Assembly: GCF_963455295.1 (NCBI RefSeq)
Contig: NZ_OY734020.1
Span: 2,666,001-2,730,000 of the forward strand
Origin: Candidatus Thiodiazotropha sp. CDECU1
Lineage (GTDB): Bacteria > Pseudomonadota > Gammaproteobacteria > Chromatiales > Chromatiaceae
Length of the DNA stretch: 64,000 bases
Direction of reading: 5' to 3'
A program made the translations under genes and the position numbers. Positions 17,862 through 26,673 of this stretch are shown piece by piece. The stretch's first letter is position 1; each line of letters starts with the position of its first letter. The notes under the pieces are model-generated. The model saw only the letters and a list, made by a program, of their open reading frames with translations, was not told where the DNA came from and searched no databases.

Positions 17862-18551
17862 TTATTGGTTCCCTGTTTCGGAACGCTCAGGCGCTTTGAT
17901 ATTCAGGGCTGTTTCGGCAATAAGAACATAGCGTTCGAGTCGGTGAACAAACAGCACAATGAAAAACATAACCAAATAGAGAAACATAAGCCCAAATGCC
18001 ACATGGTCAATCCATTCGAAGTTTGTTTTACTGCCATCAAAATATTTATATAGCGCAACAAGCGTGGCAACAGACACAGGTATAATCCCAACTTTCTCTA
18101 TTGCCCCAACCAACAATGCAACGCGGCCTCTCATTTGTGCTGTTTCAAGCTGAAGACGTTTCAAAACATTAACAAGAAGTGATTCTTCATATCTGGAAAG
18201 AGATTGAGCAAGCTTAAAGTCTTTATTTGTAGAAGTGCCTACAGGCTCCAGAAAATGTTTCGAGGGTTTTCTGGCAATTTTAATTGCTTCAATTGGAATT
18301 GCTAAGAGATATAAAATTGCTCCTATTTGGGAAATCACAATAAGGACTAATACTGTTAATTTCTGCCGTTCCCCTTCAATTTCAATATTTGCAGTGAGCA
18401 GTGCAATGAATAGGGCAACAATAAAAGAGCCTGACGATATAATTAATGTCCATTTCTGAAAATTGTTATCGTAGAGTTTGATTTTTAAATCAGCGGGTGC
18501 ATCGTGGTCCGAGATTTCCTTGAAAATACTTTCTATTGATCCCATTTCCAT
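17862..18551 (-). CDS. Four-segment membrane protein of unknown function
   Basis: A 229-aa inner-membrane protein. Two hydrophobic pairs are seen (about 35-53 and 66-86, then 145-165 and 185-207), with a conserved-looking cytoplasmic loop between them. The ATG at 18551 has GAGGAAA upstream. The layout resembles small effector or sensor membrane proteins found in element cargo, but I recognise no family. It is convergent with ardA (20-bp gap) and AT-richer than it. Confidence 0.6.
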   Translation of the reverse strand: MEMGSIESIFKEISDHDAPADLKIKLYDNNFQKWTLIISSGSFIVALFIALLTANIEIEGERQKLTVLVLIVISQIGAILYLLAIPIEAIKIARKPSKHFLEPVGTSTNKDFKLAQSLSRYEESLLVNVLKRLQLETAQMRGRVALLVGAIEKVGIIPVSVATLVALYKYFDGSKTNFEWIDHVAFGLMFLYLVMFFIVLFVHRLERYVLIAETALNIKAPERSETGNQ

Positions 18552-18673
18552 TTGATTTCCTCGAAGAACAAGTTGATGTTTATCGTCTACGGCGTTTCCT
18601 TCTCACGACTTGAAAAGCACCTGTAGCGCATTATGGCACACGCATTGAGTAGTCTGAGAAGGGGGCATGCACT

Positions 18674-19294
18674 TCACAATTCAAGCCCGAAAAACAAATC
18701 ACGCAACTCACGTGGCTGGATATACAAATATTCCAGCGTCTGGGCCTCGGTGCGGTGCCCGAAGGCGCTCATGAGCAGCGGTAGTGACGCGTCATTGGCT
18801 TTACGCTGCTGATAGCCCCACGTCTTGCGCATGGTATGTGAACCGAACTGGCCGTGAAGACCGCCATACCGGCACCATTTTTTGACCAGGCGGTTGACGG
18901 ACGAGACACAAAGAGCCGCCCGGCGGCGCTGCGAGAGAAAGAGTGGCGCATCCGGGTCGCTCCGCGCGGGGTGAGCATTCAGCCAGACCCGCAGGGCGTA
19001 ATAAGCTGTTTTATTAACGGTCACAGCCCGGTATTTGCGGGTCTTCTTCTCTTTAATCTCCAGCAAGTCTCCGGGTTCCAGGTTTTCCACCTGGCCCACG
19101 GTCAGGGACAATAAATCGCTGGCGCGAAACGCTGTGTTGATTCCTAACGTAAAGAGGCAGTAATCCCGCCAATTCCCTTCACCGGAGAGATAGCGCTTGA
19201 TCTCGCTGATTGCTTCCAGGTCACGGATAGGCTCAACCTTGAGGGTCGCGCCTTTGGGCGGGTGGTTACGGGATTGGGTGCTTCCTCTTGGCAT
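18674..19294 (-). CDS. Compact tyrosine recombinase (FimB/integrase catalytic type)
   Basis: A site-specific DNA recombinase of the phage-integrase family, 206 aa, essentially only the catalytic domain. Key residues are visible: Arg57 in AFRASDLL, a Lys in the beta-hairpin KEKKTRKYRAV (83-87), His153 and Arg156 in HTMRKTWG, His180 in FGHRTEAQ and the nucleophile Tyr189 in LEYLYI. The length is close to that of FimB/FimE invertases, and there is no N-terminal core-binding domain. It may invert or resolve a nearby segment or be an accessory recombinase of the element, since a separate large serine recombinase is at the left edge. An inverted repeat lies 28 bp upstream. Confidence 0.87.
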   Translation of the reverse strand: MPRGSTQSRNHPPKGATLKVEPIRDLEAISEIKRYLSGEGNWRDYCLFTLGINTAFRASDLLSLTVGQVENLEPGDLLEIKEKKTRKYRAVTVNKTAYYALRVWLNAHPARSDPDAPLFLSQRRRAALCVSSVNRLVKKWCRYGGLHGQFGSHTMRKTWGYQQRKANDASLPLLMSAFGHRTEAQTLEYLYIQPRELRDLFFGLEL

Positions 19295-19321
19295 GGCGAT
19301 CCTCCTTGATCATTTAGTATA

Positions 19322-19351
19322 ACTATCAATAAATGGATAATAATTGATAGT
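19322..19351. promoter_or_regulatory. Inverted repeat upstream of the tyrosine recombinase
   Basis: Perfect 9-bp arms ACTATCAAT (19322-19330) and ATTGATAGT (19343-19351) are separated by 12 bp, about 28 bp ahead of the recombinase start. It could be an operator for autoregulation or a recombination core site with two inverted binding arms. Which one is unresolved. Confidence 0.45.
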
Positions 19352-19455
19352 GTAAATGCTTGCCTTTGTCTGTCAAGCGGTTTTGAGGGGGGAGTGTGAG
19401 TCATCACCTGCAATCGCGCACCCCTAACATACTGATAAACAGGAGATATTTCGTG

Positions 19456-19485
19456 ATGATCAATTTCTATCCATAAGTTGATCAT
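19456..19485. promoter_or_regulatory. Inverted repeat in the promoter of the 19512 gene
   Basis: Arms ATGATCAA (19456-19463) and TTGATCAT (19478-19485) are perfect complements with a 14-bp spacer, 27 bp before the GTG start. Position and size fit a dimeric repressor operator. The regulator is not identified in the window. Confidence 0.4.
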
Positions 19486-19511
19486 TCCAAGTCTAAAAGG
19501 AGAATTATCTC

Positions 19512-19904
19512 GTGGCCGTAGCAAATGATACTACGGGCGGATTCAATCAAGGACGGCTCTCTCCCGCGAAATCCGCCGTTCTGATGATCGCCATCCTTGT
19601 TCTCTTTTTAACAGCCGGGATGCTGAATGTTGCGCAAGCAGGCGGTTTAAAAAACAGCGATTTCCTGAAATATACAGAAGGACAACGGCACTGGTGGTAC
19701 TCCGGCGCGTTTACGGTGCTCGGGCATGTGGCGTTTCTGGATGATGAAGAAAAGGGGAAATGCGTCTGGAACTGGCTTGCAGCCGACTACGACAATAAAG
19801 AGGCTCTTCTTATGAAGAGCTTTAAAAAGTACCCTGACTATACGCCAACCAGCATTGTGATTGCTTTATTGCGCCGGGATTGCGGCGTGTTCCAGGAAAA
19901 ATAA
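19512..19904 (+). CDS. Exported small protein, Rap1a/Tai-like in general layout
   Basis: A 130-aa protein. It starts with GTG at 19512 behind AAAAGGAG. A hydrophobic segment (about residues 21-42, AVLMIAILVLFLTAGMLNVAQA) is a signal peptide or membrane anchor. The mature part has a conserved-looking pattern with LKYTEGQRHWWYSGA, two Cys residues (GKCVWNW and RRDCGVF) that could form a disulfide, and a C-terminal helix. The arrangement is reminiscent of the small periplasmic Rap1a/Tai immunity family, but similarity is weak. The neighbours suggest mobile-element cargo. Confidence 0.55.
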   Translation: MAVANDTTGGFNQGRLSPAKSAVLMIAILVLFLTAGMLNVAQAGGLKNSDFLKYTEGQRHWWYSGAFTVLGHVAFLDDEEKGKCVWNWLAADYDNKEALLMKSFKKYPDYTPTSIVIALLRRDCGVFQEK

Positions 19905-19932
19905 GTAGAATTGGAGCTGAGCGCTTTTTGCT

Positions 19933-20799
19933 TTAGCCTAGTGTCCGTGTTGCCTGTTGATTCGGCACAGAGTCGGGAGCAGGAGCAATGTCCGGGACGC
20001 CGACACTGGCCAGGTCAAAAGACTTGCTCATATCGGGAACATTCAGATTTGTTTCTTCAACCATTTCATGGGCAGCGGAAATAGGGGGATGTTCTACGTG
20101 AGAGGCCTGTAACTCACTCTTAAGCAGTTTGTTCCGTACTACGTCCGGTATTTCATCCTCAATACGGCGCTCAATGCCTTTTAACTCTTCCTCTGAAGGC
20201 GGGTTATTCGGATCATTCATGCGGTCTTTGGACGGATCAAGGACCTCTCGCTGATACCGCTCAACGTCTTCACGCTGGCGCAGGGCCAGGTCACGTTCTT
20301 CTTTTTGCCTGCGGTAATTTTCCCAACTCGCCGCGCCGTCAGGAATGTTGATATTGTGCGCCTCTTCGTCACTTAAGCGTTGCCCGTCTTCGGTATAAAT
20401 GCTACCGTCAAGAGAAGAACGAAACACTTTCGTTCCATCCTCCAGTTCCCCGGCGTTTTCACGCATTTGTTGAAGCTTCCTATCGGAAGCTTCGAGGCGT
20501 TGGTTTATGTCAACCAACGCCGAGTCAACGGCCTGCTGAGCATCATTGAGTTTTTCGGATACGCGCTTGTACAGAGCCGCATATTGCGGGTCTTCGGCTA
20601 AGAGTATTTCAAGAAGAGTTTGTAAACGGCGCTCGGATTTCTTTTCTTCGCTTTGTGCGCTGTAGCCGGAAGCGCCTTCGACCAGGAAACGTTTGATCCG
20701 GCCAGTATCATTGCCTGCATGCTCATGATTCAGGTCAATCCTGTCACGCTCGGTTTGAGCCTTGCTGTCCAGTCCTACATCTTCCGGCGTATCCGCCAT
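19933..20799 (-). CDS. Coiled-coil hypothetical protein
   Basis: A 288-aa acidic, hydrophilic protein with long helices rich in Glu, Arg, Gln and Lys. There is a coiled-coil-like stretch at about 60-115 and another at about 160-225. The ATG at 20799 is preceded by AAGGACGGG; a GTG directly before it is less likely. It has no signal peptide or membrane segment and no known domain. The Pro-rich C-terminus looks disordered. Such proteins are common in conjugative elements without a known role. Confidence 0.6.
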   Translation of the reverse strand: MADTPEDVGLDSKAQTERDRIDLNHEHAGNDTGRIKRFLVEGASGYSAQSEEKKSERRLQTLLEILLAEDPQYAALYKRVSEKLNDAQQAVDSALVDINQRLEASDRKLQQMRENAGELEDGTKVFRSSLDGSIYTEDGQRLSDEEAHNINIPDGAASWENYRRQKEERDLALRQREDVERYQREVLDPSKDRMNDPNNPPSEEELKGIERRIEDEIPDVVRNKLLKSELQASHVEHPPISAAHEMVEETNLNVPDMSKSFDLASVGVPDIAPAPDSVPNQQATRTLG

Positions 20800-21054
20800 C
20801 ACACCCGTCCTTGTGCTTTGTTTATATTGTCCTACTAAAATACTGCGAAATACCTCAGGTTGTCAAATTTATTACACGTATAAAGACACATAAAGCTCTA
20901 ATGCGGAGCCTTGTGTGTTGAGACTGAAATACGTGCCTAGTGGGGTCTCGTTCAACTCCACCTAGCACGCATAGTCATACACATAAACCACCATGCCGGA
21001 AAAAAGAATAAAAAATGCCCTCGGATGGGCTCACAGATATTAAAATGACTTACC

Positions 21055-21339
21055 CTAAATATTCATTCTAGGATACCAAACGCCCCTCATTGAAACTACT
21101 CCCATATTGGGAATTACGTGACCTTTGTCCAAGGTATTAACATCTATATCTGGTGTAACTTTCTTAACAGCAGGAACATCTCCTTCATTAAAAAGTTCAC
21201 TTTTTAATATGTTTAGCGCATCATCTTCCGTGAAAGCGGTCACGCCACAACCCCTTCCTACTCCTGCTTTAGCAAGACGCCATACTTCATCTTTATCCGG
21301 TTTTTCAAATTCAAACCAGTATCTAGTCAAATTAGCCAT
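21055..21339 (-). CDS. Candidate immunity protein of the RHS toxin
   Basis: A 94-aa soluble protein directly downstream of the RHS gene on the same strand (1-bp gap), the usual place for the immunity gene of a polymorphic toxin. Visible elements are RYWFEFEKPD at the N-terminus, GRGCGVTAFTEDDALNIL in the middle, and VNTLDKGHVIPNMG plus GVWYPRMNI at the end. I associate this pattern with a small uncharacterised family often found next to RHS or other genes. Both genes become AT-rich at this junction, consistent with exchange of the toxin-tip/immunity cassette. Confidence 0.65.
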   Translation of the reverse strand: MANLTRYWFEFEKPDKDEVWRLAKAGVGRGCGVTAFTEDDALNILKSELFNEGDVPAVKKVTPDIDVNTLDKGHVIPNMGVVSMRGVWYPRMNI

Positions 21340-21340
21340 T

Positions 21341-24300
21341 TTAATTCCTTACTCTCCTTGGTTTCACGCCGGGTTCAAAACGTATAGACTCCGAACCTCT
21401 ATCTGGTGCTCCTTGTAAAATACCATCATCTTCATCAATACCAGGGAGCGAAGCAGGGTCATCAAAATAGGGCTTATTAGCTGGAACAGTCGTATAATCA
21501 ATATCACTGTCCTCGGTTCTTTCGCCATCAACTGCTGATCCTACAATATCAATAGGTCTACCCGCAGCATCTACAGCATCTTGGATATCTTGTATTTCTT
21601 CCTCTGTCAAATCCCCATAATCATCATCAAGCTTCTCCCCTTCCTCACCTGGCACCTCCTCACCTTTGTTGCTTCCTGCCTTCTTGCCGGGAGCGGGCTG
21701 CTCCGGCTGGTTCGCCTCGTTCGCAAACACAGGCTGCGGGCATTCCAAACCATGCTTCTTGCAGCAAGCAGGCTCATTATTGCACAGTGGCCGTCCCTGA
21801 AAGAACTCAAGGATTTGTAAGCATGTGCTTAAGTAAGGAACGCCTCTCGCCGGTGCCGATGCCCGCAATCCCTCCGGGTCGGTGTAGTTTGCGGGGTTGG
21901 CCATGGCGTAGGCGAAGGTGTTGAGGCCGCCCGCCAGGCCGATAGGATCGCTGGAGATATAGCGGCCTGTGGCCGGGTCGTAATAGCGGTGGTGGTTGTA
22001 GAACAGACCGCTTTCCGCGTCCGCGTACTGCCCCGGCATCCGAAGATTGACCGTTGCGCTGCCCGTCGGCGGGGTGTCGCCAAACACGTTATGCGCATAG
22101 GCCCATGACCAGACACTGGAGCCGCTGTCGTCCGTGCCTTCCCGCGGCGTGCCAAGATGATCCGTATGCAGATAGGTGAGCGCTTCGCTCGTGCCCGCGT
22201 CCACCTGCGCCAAAGGACGGCCATCGAAGTGCACATACTCCCTTACAAGCGCCCCTGTGCCGTCATACTCGCCGTACAGAGCGCCGCCTCGGCCATGCAC
22301 ATAGTACACGGTTGTAGAGCCTGCCGTTTTGGCTGTGCGCCGGTTCTGCGGATCATAGGCATAGGCGCCAAGCGTAGAAGCGCCCTGCTTCACCTCGATC
22401 AGGCGGCCAGCCTCGTCCCAGATGTAGCTTTGGGAGCCGTAGCTGTCCGTCATCCCCGCATCGTCCAGCGTGATACCCGCTATCGTGCTGCTTGCGTAGC
22501 CGTCATAGATTTCCTCGATCCGGCTGCCGTAGCTCGTGCCGTCATACGCATAGAGGTAGTCGATGTCTATATTCTGGCTCCAGCGCGATTTTTCCAAACG
22601 GTTGCCCGCGCCGTCAAGCAGGTACTCAAACGCCCCTTGCTTCACAAGCTCGTCATTCCGGCTGTAGCTGTGTTTCTCGCCGTTTACGCTGTCCACGTTG
22701 CCGTTGCTGTCGTAGGTGTAGGTATCATCCATCACAGGCGTTACGCCGTCCGTTACCTCACGCGTGAGCAGGCGGTTCCCCGCGTCATACGTGTTGGCTT
22801 CACTCAGCCCGTTCCCGTAGTCCATGCTCTCAACAGGGCCAAAGGGCATATACACCATGCTGTCTGCCAGCGTCGTGACCGTGCTGTTTACCTCGGCGGT
22901 GACCTCCGTCACTTCACCGTTCAGGTTATAGCTGTACGTCACTTCGCGCCCCGAAGGGTAGATGACCGAGGTCACATAGTTCGCCGCGTCATACCCGTAA
23001 TACGTGTCGAGGCTGAATGTCGCTCCTGCCGGGGTTTCGCTGACCTGCGTCACACGGCCCGCATCGTCATAGACGTAATCCACCGTGCCGAAGGACGGGC
23101 TGTAGACCGTGCACAAACGCCCGTCCGAAGCCCCGCACCCGCTCGCGCTGTCATAGGTCAGCGTCACGTTCAGGGTGCTGTCGTTCGGGTAGGTGATGCC
23201 GGTCAGGCGGTCGATCTCGTCATAGCCGTATTGCACCGTGCGCCCTTCCGCGTCCACGCGCTGCGTCACGTTGCCGTTGGCGTCATAGCTGTAGGTGGTG
23301 GTGCCACGGTCCGGGCTGCTCTCGCTCTCCACATCCCCGAAGCTGTTGACGCTGTAGGTTGTCTCAAGCTCCACCGGATAGCTGTTGCTATCGCTGTCCG
23401 TGGTCGAGCCAAACGCAACCCCCAAAAGGTCGTCAAGCGGGCTATAGGTGAAGTCGCTCACGCCCCCGCGCCTGTCCGTATGCTGGATAAGGCGGTTCAG
23501 CCCGTCATAGTCCAGCGTCGAGGAATAGTCATTGCCGTCCGTGATGCTGGTCACGTTGCTGTTTTTGTCGTAGGCGTAGCTCACATCGTCGTTGGTGTGA
23601 TGCGTCGAGAGCAGGCGCGAAAGCTCGTCGAACTCCTTGAAGTAGCGGTACGTGATGGAACCGCCGATCTTCTTGCGCTTGGTCTCCAGCACGTTCCCGG
23701 CATCGTCGAAGTAGTAATACTCGCCGCTGTCGGAGCTGTTGATTTTCTCAAGCCGCCCCGCCTCGTCGTAGTAGTTCTTCAGGTAAACGCCGTTGGCCAG
23801 CGTCGTCTTGTACAGCGCCCCGTCATCGTAATAGGCGTAAGTCGTGGAGCCTTTCACGGGCGCGCTGCGGTTGTTGGCCTGCGTGTACTTGGTCATCCGC
23901 CCCAGCGCGTCATAGTCGATTTTGTCCTTGGTGCCGTTCGGATCGAGAATTTCTGTGATACGTCCGGCGCTGTCTCTCGAATACACGTCCCACACATGGC
24001 CTTTCTCGTTGGTCACGGTGTCGAGCAACCCGCTTGCGTCATACGTCAAATCCGTATCATAGCCGCGCGGGTTCGTGTAGGTCTGGAGCTTGCCGAGCAC
24101 TGTGTTACCGTTTCCGTCCGTGCTGTTCGCGTAATAGCTAAACCCGTGAACGCGGCTCACGTTGGGGGTGGCTGCCGTGTCGGTATAGGTCACCTGCGTC
24201 AAACGGTTATCGCTGTCATAGTCATAATCGATAACAAGTCCGTCCATCGTGATCGTATCGGCAAGATGGCCGCTCGTGCCCGTATAGGTTACAACCGTCT

Positions 24301-26206
24301 CGCGCTCGTCCGGCCCGCCGTCATCTTCCGTGATCGTATCCAGCCGGTTATAGGCATCATAGCCGTAGCTGGTAACGTTGCCTTCCCAGTCCGTCTTGCC
24401 CGCAAGCCAGCCCTCATCCGTATAGCTGTAAGACTTGTTCGCCGCTGCGCAGTTGGTCGAGGCATGCCCCTCCACGTCCACCAGCTTTTGCAGGCCGTTC
24501 ACAGTCGTGAAATGGTACGTGGTCTGCTTGCCCAGCGGATTGGTCACGGTAACCGTGCGGTCTGTGTTGTACGCCACGCTGTAGGTACTATCCGTCATTG
24601 AGCCGCCGACCTTCACCGGGGAACTGGTCGTCAGCGCCTTGCCGCTCACCGCATTGTAGGTATACGTCCCGATAGTTTCCCCGCGCTCATCCTCGATAGA
24701 GGTCAACGCATGGGGCCAGTTCGTATCATCGTAGTTATAGGTCACCACCTTCGTATCGGGCTTGGTTACACTGATCAGATTGAAATCGGTATCATAGCCG
24801 TAAGTGAAGGTTCCCGTCGGCGTCACAACGCTGGAGAGATAACCGTCAGTGTTGTAGTTGAAGGTCAGGCTCTGCCCGTGCTCGTTGCTCACAGTCTCTA
24901 AAAGCCCGCTGGTGGCATTGTAGGACAGGTTCACCGCTTCATGCCCTTGGTACTCGATCCGCTCCAACTCACCCGCGCCGCTATAGAGATACGTCGTGTC
25001 ATTGTTGGTGGTGAAGGTAAAGCCGTTGGTGCTGTCTCCCGTAAGCGTTGCCGTCACGTCATCATAGTAAGGCACCCAGCCGCTGCCCTCGTTATAGAAC
25101 ATGACAACAGCGCCCGCGCTGTTCACCACATCTGCAAACTTGTTGCCGCTATACTCGCTGTAGGTTATCTTGCCTTCAAAGTTATGCCGCCAGCGGTCTC
25201 CCATGACAGGACTGAAAATCCAGTCGCGATCGCTGCGGTAGTTACGAACAAAAGACAAAACCCCGTTCGCGTAATCAAGCTGGTCCTTGTGCTTGTAACC
25301 GTAAAAATAATTGATCGGACCGCCAACCTCATCACAAGGATCGTCAGCCTTAGCCACTTCACTTCCCGCACCATTCGCAGAAGCCCCAGCCGCCGCAACC
25401 GCTCTTGCGGCCTGATTGCGGGTCTTCTCCGGTATGGGCGGCTCTCCGCATCCGGGAACTGTGTCACCAGCGCTGTTCGTGCAACTCAAGTTCCCGACAT
25501 CCAGCTCATTATAAGCGTAAATAGCGCCTTTACGATCCAGACCTTGCACACCAGGCTGGTCCATTTTAGTGCTGATTCTGAGATGAGCCGTATATGTTCC
25601 GCTGCTCTCAAGCTTGATCGTCTTGAAGTTGCAAACATGGGGATCATGATCAACATAACCATCATGGCGAAACAGAATCTGCGGCCCTTTGTTTATGGTC
25701 GAAACATTCCCCCCCGTTACCGTCACTGTAGTTGTAGTTAACGCTGTGGTTGGTTCGGGCAAACCGGAATACATACTGCATTCTTTATAATTCAACACAA
25801 CAGGATCTTCCGGGGAAGCGCTTGGCACCACAAATGTATAAGTATCGCGAACCGTTGCGCTATTCGTACCCCCGGGAACAATATTGGGCCTATGAATATC
25901 TAAAGACGCTGCTACGCTCATACCTCTACGAATAGCAGACGCTGCCCAATCAGCTGACCCCTCTAAAACTCCCAACGTTCTTTGTGCATGTGCATCATAA
26001 GACTCATTTCCCGAACCTGTCGTTGACGTCACATATTCATCACAACCATTCACAAACCCGTCTTCGCCATAAGTACGAGTTCCAACTCTCACAAACGCAC
26101 CGTCCCCCGATGAAGGAGGAACTGAACTCGGACAGGAGGCATAAGACCCACCCATATAAAAACCCCCGCACAGCGATAGCGCGAGGACTGGAAGTAAGCG
26201 TTTCAT
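21341..26206 (-). CDS. Secreted RHS-repeat polymorphic toxin with nucleotidyltransferase-like tip
   Basis: A 1621-aa protein with a Sec signal peptide (residues 1-23, MKRLLPVLALSLCGGFYMGG...). A beta-rich N-terminal region is followed by an RHS segment beginning GGPINYFYGYKHKDQ and many YD repeats (Y-D-x-x-G-R/N). The conserved RHS core ends SGLFYNHHRYYDPATGRY...DPIGLAGG...DPEG near residue 1446. The variable tip (about 175 aa) has a Cys-rich, Pro/Glu linker and then IDIVGSAVDGERTEDSDIDY (1552-1571). This matches the GS-x10-D-x-D signature of pol-beta-type nucleotidyltransferases with Asp1568 and Asp1570 as metal ligands. It probably modifies a nucleic acid or protein of competitors. GGAGGAAG precedes the ATG. 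The tip is AT-rich compared with the core. Confidence 0.85.
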   Translation of the reverse strand: MKRLLPVLALSLCGGFYMGGSYASCPSSVPPSSGDGAFVRVGTRTYGEDGFVNGCDEYVTSTTGSGNESYDAHAQRTLGVLEGSADWAASAIRRGMSVAASLDIHRPNIVPGGTNSATVRDTYTFVVPSASPEDPVVLNYKECSMYSGLPEPTTALTTTTVTVTGGNVSTINKGPQILFRHDGYVDHDPHVCNFKTIKLESSGTYTAHLRISTKMDQPGVQGLDRKGAIYAYNELDVGNLSCTNSAGDTVPGCGEPPIPEKTRNQAARAVAAAGASANGAGSEVAKADDPCDEVGGPINYFYGYKHKDQLDYANGVLSFVRNYRSDRDWIFSPVMGDRWRHNFEGKITYSEYSGNKFADVVNSAGAVVMFYNEGSGWVPYYDDVTATLTGDSTNGFTFTTNNDTTYLYSGAGELERIEYQGHEAVNLSYNATSGLLETVSNEHGQSLTFNYNTDGYLSSVVTPTGTFTYGYDTDFNLISVTKPDTKVVTYNYDDTNWPHALTSIEDERGETIGTYTYNAVSGKALTTSSPVKVGGSMTDSTYSVAYNTDRTVTVTNPLGKQTTYHFTTVNGLQKLVDVEGHASTNCAAANKSYSYTDEGWLAGKTDWEGNVTSYGYDAYNRLDTITEDDGGPDERETVVTYTGTSGHLADTITMDGLVIDYDYDSDNRLTQVTYTDTAATPNVSRVHGFSYYANSTDGNGNTVLGKLQTYTNPRGYDTDLTYDASGLLDTVTNEKGHVWDVYSRDSAGRITEILDPNGTKDKIDYDALGRMTKYTQANNRSAPVKGSTTYAYYDDGALYKTTLANGVYLKNYYDEAGRLEKINSSDSGEYYYFDDAGNVLETKRKKIGGSITYRYFKEFDELSRLLSTHHTNDDVSYAYDKNSNVTSITDGNDYSSTLDYDGLNRLIQHTDRRGGVSDFTYSPLDDLLGVAFGSTTDSDSNSYPVELETTYSVNSFGDVESESSPDRGTTTYSYDANGNVTQRVDAEGRTVQYGYDEIDRLTGITYPNDSTLNVTLTYDSASGCGASDGRLCTVYSPSFGTVDYVYDDAGRVTQVSETPAGATFSLDTYYGYDAANYVTSVIYPSGREVTYSYNLNGEVTEVTAEVNSTVTTLADSMVYMPFGPVESMDYGNGLSEANTYDAGNRLLTREVTDGVTPVMDDTYTYDSNGNVDSVNGEKHSYSRNDELVKQGAFEYLLDGAGNRLEKSRWSQNIDIDYLYAYDGTSYGSRIEEIYDGYASSTIAGITLDDAGMTDSYGSQSYIWDEAGRLIEVKQGASTLGAYAYDPQNRRTAKTAGSTTVYYVHGRGGALYGEYDGTGALVREYVHFDGRPLAQVDAGTSEALTYLHTDHLGTPREGTDDSGSSVWSWAYAHNVFGDTPPTGSATVNLRMPGQYADAESGLFYNHHRYYDPATGRYISSDPIGLAGGLNTFAYAMANPANYTDPEGLRASAPARGVPYLSTCLQILEFFQGRPLCNNEPACCKKHGLECPQPVFANEANQPEQPAPGKKAGSNKGEEVPGEEGEKLDDDYGDLTEEEIQDIQDAVDAAGRPIDIVGSAVDGERTEDSDIDYTTVPANKPYFDDPASLPGIDEDDGILQGAPDRGSESIRFEPGVKPRRVRN

Positions 26207-26226
26207 GGTCTCTTCCTCCGGGATAT

Positions 26227-26364
26227 CTATGATTTATTAAAGGCGATTACGGGCGTGGTTGAGTTGACTGGTCCGCCGTTCGGAACGACACCACTGGATA
26301 AGAACGGCAGCAGTCGAAAAAGAAGAAGAGAAGAACCGGGCAGTAGGCGCGCGTAAAGACTCAT
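26227..26364 (-). CDS. 45-aa hydrophobic peptide encoded just upstream of the RHS gene
   Basis: A short open frame with a very strong ribosome-binding site (GGAGGAGAT, 4 bp before the ATG at 26364), ending 20 bp before the RHS start. The peptide begins MSLYARLLPGSSLLLFRLLP and ends PVIAFNKS, so it has a basic-hydrophobic, signal-like first half and a Ser/Thr/Pro/Asn-rich second half. It could be a secreted peptide, a leader peptide that couples translation to the RHS gene, or a fortuitous frame. The ribosome-binding site argues that it is translated. Confidence 0.45.
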   Translation of the reverse strand: MSLYARLLPGSSLLLFRLLPFLSSGVVPNGGPVNSTTPVIAFNKS

Positions 26365-26673
26365 ATGTATCTCCTCCATGGACTGCGCCCGCACTATAGG
26401 CCAAGTCCGTTTTATGCCTATGGAATAGTTCGAATTGTTTTTATTTATGAAAACTATGGGTCTGGCAGCCCTCGTCTGTCAAGTCGGGATCGGGTGGTGA
26501 GTGGATGTTTATCCCCGTTATGCCACCCTGTTCCGTGGCCGGTATGACAGGACGATGACCGACCTGTTGCAAAAGCGAGATTTGCCAGGATTTTCAACGC
26601 TTAAATCCTGCGGAACTGTGAGCGATGTTCTATTATCTCCTTTCATGTGGCACGGAATATGGAGAAACAGCTC
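26365..26673. other. Divergent intergenic region between the RHS operon and the EEP gene
   Basis: About 310 bp without a convincing gene. It contains an AT-rich patch around 26400-26460 suited to promoters in both directions. I see no strong inverted repeat. Confidence 0.4.

Noticed and set aside
22157..24601. An 814-codon open frame on the plus strand
   Set aside because: It is antisense to the RHS gene and is a by-product of its YD-repeat codon pattern; it has no ribosome-binding site or domain.
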